From Streptomyces varsoviensis (GTDB lineage Bacteria; Actinomycetota; Actinomycetes; Streptomycetales; Streptomycetaceae), in contig NZ_JOBF01000004.1 in assembly GCF_000718635.1 (NCBI RefSeq), positions 186,001-250,000 on the forward strand: a stretch of DNA of 64,000 nucleotides, given 5' to 3'. Shown here in pieces: positions 44,195-52,068 of the stretch; positions within the stretch are counted from its first letter, which is position 1, and the number at the start of each line of letters is the position of its first letter. Below the pieces are notes generated by a model, which worked only from the letters and a program-made list of their open reading frames with translations, ran no database searches and was not told where the DNA came from. The position numbers and the translations under genes were made by a program.

Positions 44195-44605
44195 ATGACG
44201 GAGGTCAAGTCCGACACTCGGCGCATCTATGGAGATGGAAGGTGGACGTACGGCGAGTTCACCTTCGGCCTGCGCTACAACGCTGAGAGCATTTACGCCT
44301 TTCTTGACGTGGCCGAAGCTCAGTACTTCTGGGGGGCCGGGTGGTGGTACGCCACGACGAAATACCCGGCGAAGATCAGCCCCGCCTCTTTCACGGTTAC
44401 CGTGGGCCGACAAGTGATCATCGATGAAACAGAGGTGAGGAAGGACCTCCCGCACCCGAGCGGGCGGGTTCAAAGCGGCAGCGTGATGTACTGGGGCGAC
44501 GCCACTTATACATTCTCCGGCGCTGCTGTCATGTTCGGACCGTACTGGGAAGAGACGAGGCTCGTCGTCCCCTCGGAAACCTGGCGCTTCGACCTCAAGG
44601 CGTGA
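44195..44605 (+). CDS. unrecognised 136-aa aromatic-rich protein
   Basis: ATG at 44195 with GGGGGGA just upstream. Starts MTEVKSDTRRIYGDG. Very rich in Tyr, Trp and Phe (YFWGAGWWYATTKYP, VMYWGDATYTFSGAAVMFGP), with predicted beta strands, no signal peptide. No family recognised. Located 68 bp after the 240-aa unknown; the pair may form one unit. Confidence 0.65.
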   Translation: MTEVKSDTRRIYGDGRWTYGEFTFGLRYNAESIYAFLDVAEAQYFWGAGWWYATTKYPAKISPASFTVTVGRQVIIDETEVRKDLPHPSGRVQSGSVMYWGDATYTFSGAAVMFGPYWEETRLVVPSETWRFDLKA

Positions 44606-44618
44606 GGGGCGCTGGGGG

Positions 44619-44668
44619 CCGCCGGCCGCCGGTCCCGCATCCCCCGCCGGCCGCCGGTCCCGCATCCC
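44619..44668 (+). repeat. 25-bp direct repeat x2
   Basis: Two adjacent near-identical copies of a unit beginning CCGGCCGCCGGTCCCGC and ending in CATCCCCCG, then CCGCC triplets. Downstream of the unknown pair; non-coding. Confidence 0.6.
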
Positions 44669-44783
44669 CCGCCGCCCGCCGCCCGCCGCCGGCCGAGAGG
44701 GGCGTTGGGGCCACGCGTTGGCCAACAGGGGGGGCGGGCCGGTAAGATCATCTACGTAACCCCGGCGCGCAGCCGGGAGTCAC

Positions 44784-44855
44784 GCGTCTGTGGTCCAAGG
44801 CAAGACGCCCGCCATCCAGCGGGAAATGCAGGTGCAAGGCCTGCCGGGCGCTCCA
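44784..44855 (+). ncRNA. tRNA-shaped structured RNA of unknown identity
   Basis: GCGTCTG (44784-44790) pairs with CGGGCGC (44845-44851) allowing two wobbles, followed by T and CCA. Inside are a short GTC/GAC stem, CCCGC/GCGGG with a 6-nt loop, and GCAGG/CCTGC closing a 7-nt loop TGCAAGG in T-arm position. The anticodon-like loop is one nt too short and the T-loop lacks TTC, so it is not a canonical tRNA. A -10-like TAAGAT (44743-44748), a leader hairpin at 44761-44777 and a perfect terminator downstream frame it as one short transcript. It could be a divergent tRNA, a small RNA or an attenuator leader. Confidence 0.4.
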
Positions 44856-44858
44856 TGC

Positions 44859-44899
44859 GAAGCCCCCGTACTCAGCGAGTACGGGGGCTTCGGCGTTTT
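44859..44899 (+). terminator. terminator after the structured RNA
   Basis: Perfect 15-bp stem (GAAGCCCCCGTACTC) with an AGC loop, then CGGCGTTTT. Confidence 0.88.
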
Positions 44900-45100
44900 C
44901 CCGGCCTCGGACGCCGCCCTGCCGCGAGGTTGGTGCGTGCCCCGTGTCGTAACCCCACCGCTCGAAGTGAGTCGCCGATGAGATGGCGACGGAAGGTGTC
45001 ACGCCTTGCCTCGCTGCGCTGTCAGTAGTGCGGAAGCGAAAGCGGGCCCTGGCCTGGGAGTGAGTGGGGCAGGGCTGGAGCGGGCTGTTACGGGAGAGGG

Positions 45101-45622
45101 ATGGTGAGGATGAAGGCCGTCATCGTGTGCGTCTCCGTGTCGCACGGCAACACGCGGCGCGTCGCCGACAGCATGGCCGAGGTGCTGGAGGCGAGGGTCG
45201 TCACTCCTGAGGAGGCCGATGTGGGGGAGGTGGGCGAGGCGGACATCGTGGGGTTCGGCTCGGGCGTCTTCTACGGGCGGCTCCACCCGCGCTTGACGGG
45301 CTTCGTACGGTCGTTGCCGGGGGTTTCGGCGCCCCCCGGCGGCGAGCGGCGCGGGGCGTTCGTCTTCGCCACGAGCGGCCTCCCGGAGCTGTCGCTGGTC
45401 TTCTCGTACGCCCGCCCCCTGTCTCAGCTCCTCCAAGGCAAGGGCTTCGAGGTCGAAGCAACCTTCTCGTGCCGAGCCCTCGACACCTGGGCCCCCTTCA
45501 AACCCCTCGGCGGCCTCCACAAACACCGCCCCAACGCCGCCGACATCGCCGCCGCCCGAGCCTTCGCCGGAGAGCTGGGGCGCCGGCGGGCGGGGGCGGG
45601 GGCGCGGGCGCCTTGGGCGTGA
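45101..45622 (+). CDS. flavodoxin-family protein
   Basis: 173 aa. FMN phosphate loop VSVSHGNTRRVADSM (about 12-26), then VGFGSGVFYGRLHPRL and FVFATSGL in positions expected of the flavodoxin fold. It should bind FMN and act as an electron carrier or reductase. GGGAGAGGG precedes the ATG at 45101; ATG at 45110 is an alternative. It is the last gene before the first repeat island. Confidence 0.88.
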   Translation: MVRMKAVIVCVSVSHGNTRRVADSMAEVLEARVVTPEEADVGEVGEADIVGFGSGVFYGRLHPRLTGFVRSLPGVSAPPGGERRGAFVFATSGLPELSLVFSYARPLSQLLQGKGFEVEATFSCRALDTWAPFKPLGGLHKHRPNAADIAAARAFAGELGRRRAGAGARAPWA

Positions 45623-45680
45623 GGGTGGGGTGGTGGGGTGGTCGGGTGGTGGTTCAAGTCAGAGCAGGGGGGAGGGCATT

Positions 45681-45982
45681 GGGGCTGGTTTGCTGCCTGC
45701 GGCTGAGGTGGGGGGAGTGTCACGGCTCGTTGCAGGGTGGGGTGGTATTGCGCCCGGTTGGGCGCGGGTTTCGTCTCGGGCCCTCCGGGCCCAGGGCGCT
45801 GGCAGCGGCGGGGGGAGGGGGCCGGGCTGGGGGCCGGTTTGCTGTCCGTCGGTCGGTGGGTGTCTGGGGTTAGAGAGGGCTCGCTGCGCTTCGCCGCTGG
45901 CTGCTGCCGCGAGGTGGCCGTTGTGGCTGTTCGGCTGCGGGGTCGTGAGGGCTTGCGGCCCAAGGATCCAACAGCGGTGGGG
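45681..45982 (+). repeat. family A repeat, copy A1
   Basis: Ordered blocks shared by all A copies: GGGGCTGGTTTGCTGCCTGC, GGTATTGCGCCCGGTTGG, TTTCGTCTCGGGCCCTCCGG, GGCGCTGGCAGCGGCGGGG, and the invariant core CTCGCTGCGCTTCGCCGCTG followed by GCTGCTGCCGCGA. Ends with GCGGCCCAAGGAT. No coding potential. Confidence 0.85.
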
Positions 45983-46242
45983 CGGCTGCGCCCTGAGCCG
46001 GTTAACCGCCTGCGGCGCTGCTGGGACCTAACGCTAAGGACAGGCTCCGCTGCGCTCCGCCGCCGGCGGCTGCGGCACGGTTGGGCGCGGCGGACGGTCA
46101 GGTGCGAGTTTCGCCTCGGGCCCTTCGGCCCCATAGCGGGGCATGGGGGAGCGGGGGCCTGATGTCGGTTGGCCGCTGCGGGTGGGGTTGGACCTGGGGC
46201 CCAGGAAGGCTCCGCTGCGCTCCGCCGCTGGCGGCTGGGGCG

Positions 46243-46530
46243 GGGGTGGTTGGCTGTCTGCGGCTCGGTGGGGGCGGGGGTTACAGATCGCCGCTGGGTG
46301 GGGCGGTATTGCGCCTGGTTGGGTGCGGGTTTCGTCTCGGGCCCTCCGGGCCCAGGGCGCTGGCAGCGGCGGGGGAGGGGGCCGGGCTGGGGTCCGGTTC
46401 GCTGTCCGTCGGCCGGTGGGTGCCTGGGGTTAGAGAGGGCTCGCTGCGCTTCGCCGCTGGCTGCTGCCGCGAGGTCGCCGTGGCCGGTTCGTCGGGTGCG
46501 GCTCGGGGAGGGGCGCGGGCCTGTGATCCA
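46243..46530 (+). repeat. family A repeat, copy A2
   Basis: Same block order as A1, including GGTATTGCGCCTGGTTGG and the CTCGCTGCGCTTCGCCGCTG core at 46440-46459. The 3' end diverges from A1 and matches A4 (GGCCGGTTCGTCGGGTGCGG, CCTGTGATCCAC), so there are two 3' end variants. Confidence 0.85.
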
Positions 46531-46671
46531 CATGATTCGGCAGGGGGCGGCGCGCTGCGCTGCGCCGGGTGCGCTGGCCGTTCGGGTGTCGTTTCCGCCC
46601 GTAAGGCAGGGGGCTGAGGGTGGGGAAACTCCACTCTGACGCTCAGCGGGTCCGATATGTCCGGACTGGGA

Positions 46672-46760
46672 GGTTGAATGTGCAACGGGGTGGGGTTGCC
46701 GACCGATTCAGCGTCCGGAATGGCGCTTTTGTCGGGTGGTAATCGCACTCTACCGGCTGG
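46672..46760 (+). repeat. family B repeat, copy B2
   Basis: GTTGAATGTGCAACGGGGTG, GCGTCCGGAATGGCGCTTTT, GTCGGGTGGTAATCGCAC. Compare B1, B3-B6. Confidence 0.8.
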
Positions 46761-46900
46761 TAGGGCGCCCAAGCTCTACCGCAGGGCCGCGTCCGTATTC
46801 CCTCGTGGCGGTGGTCAGCGGGGTAGTGCGGCGGGGCTTTCCTGACCCCCGGCCGGTGCCTGCCGCCCCCCGCCCGGGGGGCGATGCGCCCGGCTCGGAA

Positions 46901-46993
46901 GTTGAACGGGCAATGGGGTGCGGTTGCCGCCCGCCTCTACGGCCGGAATGGCGTCTTTGTCGGGTGCTGGCCCAACCCTGCGAGCAGGCTCGG
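46901..46993 (+). repeat. family B repeat, copy B3
   Basis: TTGAACGGGCAATGGGGTGC, GGCCGGAATGGCGTCTTTGT, CGGGTGCTGGCCCAACCCTG, GCGAGCAGG. Confidence 0.8.
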
Positions 46994-47151
46994 CAAGGGT
47001 GCAGTGCGCCGAAACCTTTCCGCGCCCGACCGCAACCCCGCCCGCAGCGGACGACCAATCCCCGGTCGCCCTGGGCCCCAGTTCCCCGCCGGGGCCGCTC
47101 CCTCATAGGCCCCTCCGGGGTTAGTGCGCCCCGGTGGGTCGGCTCCGGGAG

Positions 47152-47245
47152 GTTGAATAGGCAACATGGTGCCTTACCGGCCGGTTTTGCGTCCGGAAAG
47201 GTGCTTTTGTCGGGCGGTAGGGCAACCCTACCTGCGAGTAACGGG
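47152..47245 (+). repeat. family B repeat, copy B4
   Basis: GTTGAATAGGCAACATGGTG, GCGTCCGGAAAGGTGCTTTT, and the palindromic end GGTAGGGCAACCCTACC followed by TGCGAGTAA. Confidence 0.82.
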
Positions 47246-47429
47246 AATCGCGGCCGCACCCGGTGGGCGGAGCGCAGCGGAGGCTCTTTGACCTTGGCTG
47301 GCGTCGTACCCGCAGCGGGCGAACCGGCCTCAGCCCCCGCCCCCGCTGCCCCCCCAATGCTCCGCTGTGGGTCCGAAGGGCCCGAGACGAAACCCGCACC
47401 TGACCAGCCCCGGCGGCGCCCGAGGTACC

Positions 47430-47560
47430 CCAGCCCAGCCCCGGCCGTTGTCCGCAAGGCGCTCCGCCGCCTTGCTCAGTGCGCCCGGGGCGGTACCCAG
47501 CAGCTTCCGCACTTCGCCACGAGTTCGGCGATCCGCGCCAGGCGGTCCGGGTCCGGATCG
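47430..47560 (-). pseudogene. possible gene fragment inside the repeat island
   Basis: On the minus strand DPDRLARIAELV in one frame continues as EVRKLLGTAPGALSKAAERL then ADNGRG in another, reading like one helical segment split by a one-base shift. No start or flanking coding sequence. The family is not recognised; it may be coincidence. Confidence 0.25.
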
Positions 47561-47720
47561 AGCCCCTACCTGGCCCACGCCCGGAGGTGGGTGGCAGGTC
47601 CTCGGCGGGCGTCAATAGCGGGCCTCGGACGTGGGGTTGAAGCTGTCGTAGGGGAAGGCTCTAGCGTTTTGGGCAGGGCCAGGCGGGTTCGGGGCCCGTG
47701 GGGGTTGTTGGGCGGGGGCG

Positions 47721-48494
47721 GTGGTGGTGGCGGTGGCTTGGGTGATCGGGGATGTGGCTCGGATGTCGGGGGTTACGGCCCGGGCACTGCGGCATTACGG
47801 CGAGATCGGGTTGGTGCCGCCGGCGTGGGTCGGGGCCAATGGGCGCCGTTACTACGAGGAGCGTCAACTGTTGCGGTTGCAGCAGGTTCTTGTGTTGCGG
47901 GAGTTGGGGCTGGGGCTGGCCGAGATCGCCCAGATTCTGGCCGCCCAGGTCGACGAGGTGGAGGCCCTGCGGGGGCACCGCCGCCGGCTGCTCGCCGAGC
48001 GGGACCGGCTGAACGCCCTCGCCGGCGTCGTGACCCGCACGATCAACGAACTGGAGCAGTCCAGGAAGGAAGGCACAGACATGATCACTATCAGCCGGCC
48101 GGAGAACCTGTTCGAAGGCGTACGGTCCGCCCAGTGCATGAAGGTCCTGCACGGCTTCCCGGAGCTGGTGGGGGCCGTCGAGGGACGTGCCTCGGCGTTG
48201 AGCGAGGCCGAGCGCGAGGCCGACGAGCGGGAGCGTACGGCGCAGATGGTCCGGCTCGCCGAACTGCTGGCCGTCGGGGTGCCCGCCGGCGCCGACGCCG
48301 TGCAGGCCGAGGTCGACGCCCAGTACCGGACACTGGCCCGTAGCCGGGCGGCCACCGCCGAGGAATACCGCGCGATCGGCCGTACCTGCGTGGAGAACGA
48401 GCACTGGCAGGCGGTGTACGAAGCGATCGCGCCCGGCCTGGCCGCCTACCAGCGAGCCGCCATCGACGCGTACGCCGATACTCGACTCTCCTGA
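47721..48494 (+). CDS. MerR-family regulator with TipAS-like domain
   Basis: 257 aa. MerR HTH and recognition helices (DVARMSGVTARALRHYGEIG, RYYEERQLLRLQQVLVLREL) and coiled coil to about 115, then an internal Met (TDMITISRPENLFEG) preceding a TipAS-like antibiotic-recognition domain with ADERERTAQMVRLAELLAVG. In S. lividans tipA, a short TipAS form is made from an internal start; RKEGTDMI here (AGGAAGG upstream of the internal ATG at 48081) suggests the same. Start uncertain (GTG at 47721, or GTG at 47742). Confidence 0.85.
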   Translation: MVVAVAWVIGDVARMSGVTARALRHYGEIGLVPPAWVGANGRRYYEERQLLRLQQVLVLRELGLGLAEIAQILAAQVDEVEALRGHRRRLLAERDRLNALAGVVTRTINELEQSRKEGTDMITISRPENLFEGVRSAQCMKVLHGFPELVGAVEGRASALSEAEREADERERTAQMVRLAELLAVGVPAGADAVQAEVDAQYRTLARSRAATAEEYRAIGRTCVENEHWQAVYEAIAPGLAAYQRAAIDAYADTRLS

Positions 48495-48510
48495 CGGCCC
48501 CCGAGTCAGG

Positions 48511-48577
48511 GCCGGGTGGCGAGAAACCGCACCGGGGGGAGCGGTGGGCCGCCACCCGGCCCGCTGGCGAGAAACCG
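48511..48577 (+). terminator. inverted and direct repeats after the MerR gene
   Basis: GCCGGGTGGC (48511-48520) and GCCACCCGGC (48551-48560) can form a stem with a 30-nt loop; GGCGAGAAACCG is directly repeated at 48518 and 48566. A weak terminator or a binding region. Confidence 0.4.
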
Positions 48578-48636
48578 TTGGAAACTGTCACTCTCGCCAC
48601 TGGGGCGAGCCCCAGAGCCCGCATAGCGTCGGCCGC

Positions 48637-49080
48637 ATGAACATTGCCGGCCTTCTCCCCTACGTCATGCCGGTCGCTATCGGCCTCGTCGTCGTGCTGT
48701 CGCTGTCGCTCGTCCCCGAACAGCACCGCCAGCCCTTGAACGCCCTCGCGATCGCCGGGGCCGGAGGCGTGTACTTCTCGGGCGGCGGCATGGGCGTCTG
48801 GGAACTGCCCTTCGGGGCGCTGATGTTGTACGTCGCCTACCGAGGGCTCACGTCCTGGACGTTCATCGGCGTCGGCTGGCTGCTGCACACCGCCTGGGAC
48901 ATCGTCCACCACCTGAAGGGAAGCCCGATCCTGCCCTTCGCGCACGACTCGTCCCTGGGCTGCGCGATCTGCGACCCGGTCATCGCGCTGTGGTGCTTCC
49001 GCGGCGGCCCGCCCCTCCGGGAACTCCTGCCGGGCGGCCGGCAGCGCGGAGCGTTGCAACACCCCGGTTTGCAGGAGTAG
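48637..49080 (+). CDS. DUF6010-type membrane protein
   Basis: 147 aa with four hydrophobic segments: LLPYVMPVAIGLVVVLSLSL, LALAIAGAGGVYFSGG, FGALMLYVAYRGL and FIGVGWLLHTAWDIVHHL. The motif HTAWDIVHHLKG...CAICDPVIALW is typical of the DUF6010 family. Function unknown. ATG at 48637; no clear ribosome site, possibly leaderless. Confidence 0.75.
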   Translation: MNIAGLLPYVMPVAIGLVVVLSLSLVPEQHRQPLNALAIAGAGGVYFSGGGMGVWELPFGALMLYVAYRGLTSWTFIGVGWLLHTAWDIVHHLKGSPILPFAHDSSLGCAICDPVIALWCFRGGPPLRELLPGGRQRGALQHPGLQE

Positions 49081-49171
49081 GAGTGCGGGAGTAGTCGTCA
49101 GTCGGGCCTCGGCCCCCTTGCCCTGCTCGCTTCTGCCAGGGCCCCGCGGCCCTGGCCTAGGCAGCCCTGGC

Positions 49172-49462
49172 CTAGGCGGCCTTGGCCTCCGCCGTCAGGG
49201 CGTGGGTGGCCAGTGCCGTCACGTCGAAGTCGGCGTACGGCCGGATGGGCAGGCTGTTGAACGCCTCCACCAGGGCGTCCGCGTCGGCCGCGGACCACAG
49301 GCCGATGTTGGCGCGCTTGCCGGGCACCGACCAGATCTGGCGCAGTACGCCCTCGGCCATCAGCTCGCGGCCCCGCTCGCGCTCGCGCCTGATCAGGTCC
49401 GCCTGCTCGTCCGCGGGCAGCTCGTAGACGCGGGTGACGTCGATGCGTACCAGGAATTCCAC
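49172..49462 (-). CDS. muconolactone delta-isomerase-like protein
   Basis: 96 aa ferredoxin-like fold (MEFLVRIDVTRVYELPADEQ, LMAEGVLRQIWSVPGKRANI, LWSAADADALVEAFNSLPIR), as in muconolactone isomerase CatC of the beta-ketoadipate route. No other catechol genes are adjacent, so its real role may differ. Divergent from an ArsR regulator, with two palindromes between, which suggests regulation by it. Confidence 0.88.
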   Translation of the reverse strand: MEFLVRIDVTRVYELPADEQADLIRRERERGRELMAEGVLRQIWSVPGKRANIGLWSAADADALVEAFNSLPIRPYADFDVTALATHALTAEAKAA

Positions 49463-49481
49463 TCGGGCTCTCCATCTCTTT

Positions 49482-49510
49482 AATCGATGTTCGTCGATTA
49501 TCGACGATAA
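49482..49510. promoter_or_regulatory. ArsR-type operators in a divergent promoter
   Basis: AATCGATGTTCGTCGATT (49482-49499) is an inverted repeat with 6-bp arms, overlapping the perfect palindrome TTATCGACGATAA (49498-49510). Both lie in the 74-bp gap between the isomerase and the ArsR gene. Confidence 0.7.
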
Positions 49511-49536
49511 GTCCCGGTGCGTTTAGACTCAAGGCC

Positions 49537-49893
49537 ATGCCCCGTCAGCTACATCACCCCGACCTCAAGGACACGACGCTCGCCCGAGTCCTGTCGGCGC
49601 TGGGCGACCCCGTGCGGCTGCGGATCATCGCGGTGCTCGCGGACCGCGGCGAGCACCCGCGCGAGGACTTCGACCTCGGCGTCGGGCCGTCGACCGTGAG
49701 CCATCACATGAAGACGCTGCGCGAGGCGGGCCTGACTTACCACCGCCTCGAGGGCACCCGCTGTTTCGTCTCGCTGCGCGAGGACGCGCTCCAACGGTTC
49801 CCGGCGGTCGTCGGCAGCGTGCTCCAGGCCGTGGAGGCCGCGGAGGCCGCGGAGGAAGCAGAGGAGGCGGAGGCCCCCGCCCCTGCCTCATAG
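49537..49893 (+). CDS. ArsR-family regulator
   Basis: 118 aa. HTH LARVLSALGDPVRLRIIAVL, GPSTVSHHMKTLREAGLTYH, with a C-terminal Glu/Ala-rich tail (about 95-118, repeats of AEEAEEAE). No Cys metal-binding motif (ELCVCDL) is present, so it is unlikely to sense arsenic. Likely controls the divergent isomerase gene and itself. Confidence 0.9.
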   Translation: MPRQLHHPDLKDTTLARVLSALGDPVRLRIIAVLADRGEHPREDFDLGVGPSTVSHHMKTLREAGLTYHRLEGTRCFVSLREDALQRFPAVVGSVLQAVEAAEAAEEAEEAEAPAPAS

Positions 49894-49970
49894 AGCGCAG
49901 GTGGCGGAGACCGCCGCCCCATCCGCCTCATAGGTCCGGGCCGAACCGGTATTCCCCTCCGCCCCGTCCC

Positions 49971-50807
49971 TCACTTCCACCGCGCCGTGACGTCCCGCGT
50001 CTCGATGTGCATGCCCAGCGGGACGCGCCACGCGTCCACGCAGATGGGCCAGGTCTGTTCCTTCCGCTGTCCCGCCGTGATGGGGGCGGGCAGGGGGCGG
50101 GTCTGCTTGATGGTCGCCCAGTCGACGCCGAGGGCCCCGATGACGTGGGTTTCGAAGGTGACGATGCCCTTGGTCACGGGCCGGCCGCCGGTGTTGGTGA
50201 AGGTGACGGTCACCTGTTCGCACCAGCGGTGGTCGGCCGGGGTGCGCTTCGGAGCGCTTACGGTCAGCGCTGCCGGCGAGGGCGATGGAGTGGGGGGCTT
50301 CGGGGAGCCGGGCGGGGTGGTGCCCGGAGTGCCTGGGGGGTTCGGCCTCTGCGGGGTGCCGGGGCCGTTCCCGGTGCCGGGGCCCTTGTCCGTACCCCTG
50401 CCCCTGCTCGTACCCGCGCCGGGTGCCTGCGCCGAGGGGTCGCCCGTACGGCTGCCCGTGCCCGGGCCCGTACCGGCGGAGGCGGAGGATGTGCCCGCGC
50501 TCGTACTCCCGCTCCCGCTGGGAGAGCCAGGGGCGCGGGGCGTGCGGGTGGTCCTGCCGTCCGTGCCGGATTTGTCGCCCGCGCTCGCGCTCGAACCGGG
50601 GGTCGGGCTGCCGCTGCCCGCTCCGTCCAGTGGTACGAGGTCCACACCGTCCTTCGGCGGTACGGCCGTGCCCGGGGCGTGGTTGCCGGCGGGGCCCGCC
50701 GCTTCGGCCGCGACATAGCCGTCGCGGCTGCCGCTGCCGCAGCCGGTGAGCAGTACGCCGAGGCAGAGCGCCGTCGCCGAGGCGGAGCCGATCGTCGTCC
50801 GTCGCAT
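49971..50807 (-). CDS. secreted lipoprotein with Ser/Gly/Thr/Pro-rich stalk
   Basis: 278 aa. Lipobox LLTGC with Cys23 as the lipid-anchored residue. Residues about 30-180 are a disordered stalk rich in Gly, Ser, Thr and Pro. The C-terminal 100 residues form a beta-sandwich-like domain (CEQVTVTFTNTGGRPVTKGI, WPICVDAWRVPLGMHIETRD), resembling cellulose-binding or DUF-type surface domains, with a Cys pair. Role on the cell surface unknown. The same strand as the sigma genes but 223 bp away. Confidence 0.82.
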   Translation of the reverse strand: MRRTTIGSASATALCLGVLLTGCGSGSRDGYVAAEAAGPAGNHAPGTAVPPKDGVDLVPLDGAGSGSPTPGSSASAGDKSGTDGRTTRTPRAPGSPSGSGSTSAGTSSASAGTGPGTGSRTGDPSAQAPGAGTSRGRGTDKGPGTGNGPGTPQRPNPPGTPGTTPPGSPKPPTPSPSPAALTVSAPKRTPADHRWCEQVTVTFTNTGGRPVTKGIVTFETHVIGALGVDWATIKQTRPLPAPITAGQRKEQTWPICVDAWRVPLGMHIETRDVTARWK

Positions 50808-51030
50808 CGGGCCAGTGTGGCTGACGGGACGTCAGCTGTATAGGTGATGTACGGGAATGTACGGGGGTGATGCCGCCCCGCATGGCGTCGCGGGCGTCGT
50901 ACGGACGTATCCCGGGCGCGGTGCGGCGGGGCGCGTTACGGACCGGTGGGGCGCGGCCTCAGTCGCCTGGGCGGGTGAGGCGCCGCCTCGCGTACGGCGG
51001 TGCCGAGCCGATCGGCCCGGCCCGGCCCGT

Positions 51031-51867
51031 TCAGTCGGCGATGAGCCCTTCGCGCAGCGTCGCCAGGGTGCGGGTGAGCAGCCGGGAGACGTGCATCTGC
51101 GAGATGCCGACCTCCTCGCCGATCTGCGACTGCGTCATATTGGCGAAGAAGCGCAGCATGATGATCTGCCGCTCCCGCGGCGGGAGTTTGGCCAGCAGCG
51201 GCTTGAGCGACTCGCGGTACTCGACGCCCTCCAGCGCGGAGTCCTCATAACCGAGCCGGTCGGCCAGCGAGCCCTCGCCGCCGTCCTCCTCGGCGGAGGG
51301 GGAGTCCAGCGAACTCGCGGTGTACGCGTTGCCCACCGCCAGGCCGTCGACCACGTCCTCCTCGGACACGCCCAGGCACATGGCCAGTTCGGGCACGGTC
51401 GGGGAGCGGTCGAGCTTCTGCGACAGCTCGTCGCTGGCCTTGGTGAGGGCGAGGCGCAGCTCCTGGAGCCGCCTGGGGACCCGCACGGACCAACTGGTGT
51501 CGCGGAAGAAGCGTTTGATCTCGCCGACGACGGTCGGCATGGCGAAGGTCGGGAATTCCACGCCGCGTTCGCAGTCGAAACGATCGATCGCCTTGATGAG
51601 ACCGATCGTGCCGACCTGGACGATGTCCTCCATCGGCTCGTTGCGGCTGCGGAACCGGGCCGCCGCGTACCGCACGAGCGGCAGGTTCAGTTCGATGAGG
51701 GTGTCGCGTACGTACGTACGCTCCGCGCTGTCCTTGGCAAGCGTGGCGAGCCGCAGGAAGAGGGCGCGGGAGAGGGTGCGAGTGTCGATGGCGTCGCAGT
51801 CGTCAAGCACATCGTGTGGTGCGTCTTTGGTGAGGAGCACCTTCGAGCTGCCCAGTTCTACGGACAT
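51031..51867 (-). CDS. sigN: SigF/SigB-group sigma factor (SigN-like)
   Basis: 278 aa group 3 sigma-70. Region 2 [38 protein letters not shown], region 3 PRRLQELRLALTKASDELSQ, region 4 LPPRERQIIMLRFFANMTQS with [23 protein letters not shown]. Adjacent to a close paralogue on the same strand, as with SigN next to SigF in S. coelicolor (SCO4034/SCO4035); the assignment rests on that order. It probably serves late development or stress and is controlled by anti-sigma proteins not in this window's operon. Confidence 0.8.
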   Translation of the reverse strand: MSVELGSSKVLLTKDAPHDVLDDCDAIDTRTLSRALFLRLATLAKDSAERTYVRDTLIELNLPLVRYAAARFRSRNEPMEDIVQVGTIGLIKAIDRFDCERGVEFPTFAMPTVVGEIKRFFRDTSWSVRVPRRLQELRLALTKASDELSQKLDRSPTVPELAMCLGVSEEDVVDGLAVGNAYTASSLDSPSAEEDGGEGSLADRLGYEDSALEGVEYRESLKPLLAKLPPRERQIIMLRFFANMTQSQIGEEVGISQMHVSRLLTRTLATLREGLIAD

Positions 51868-52068
51868 GCCACCCCCTTGAGGTCGCGGACGGGTTGCCGG
51901 CAGCTCCCTCGTACCCAGTCCGTACGAGGAGTGCAGCCTCCACCTGAATACCGGAGGCGGCGCTGTGGCAAACGCGGTTCCAGCAGAATGTCACATGTCG
52001 GCAACGCGCTGTAGCGCCAAGTCGACTTATCCGCCCCGAAGGGGTGGGGCGGGGGTCCCTCGCGTTGA

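Noticed and set aside
45623..47400. Several 80-180 codon frames in the repeat island
   Set aside because: They track the repeats, give only Arg/Gly/Ala-rich or fragmentary products and recur identically at 62-64 kb in different contexts.
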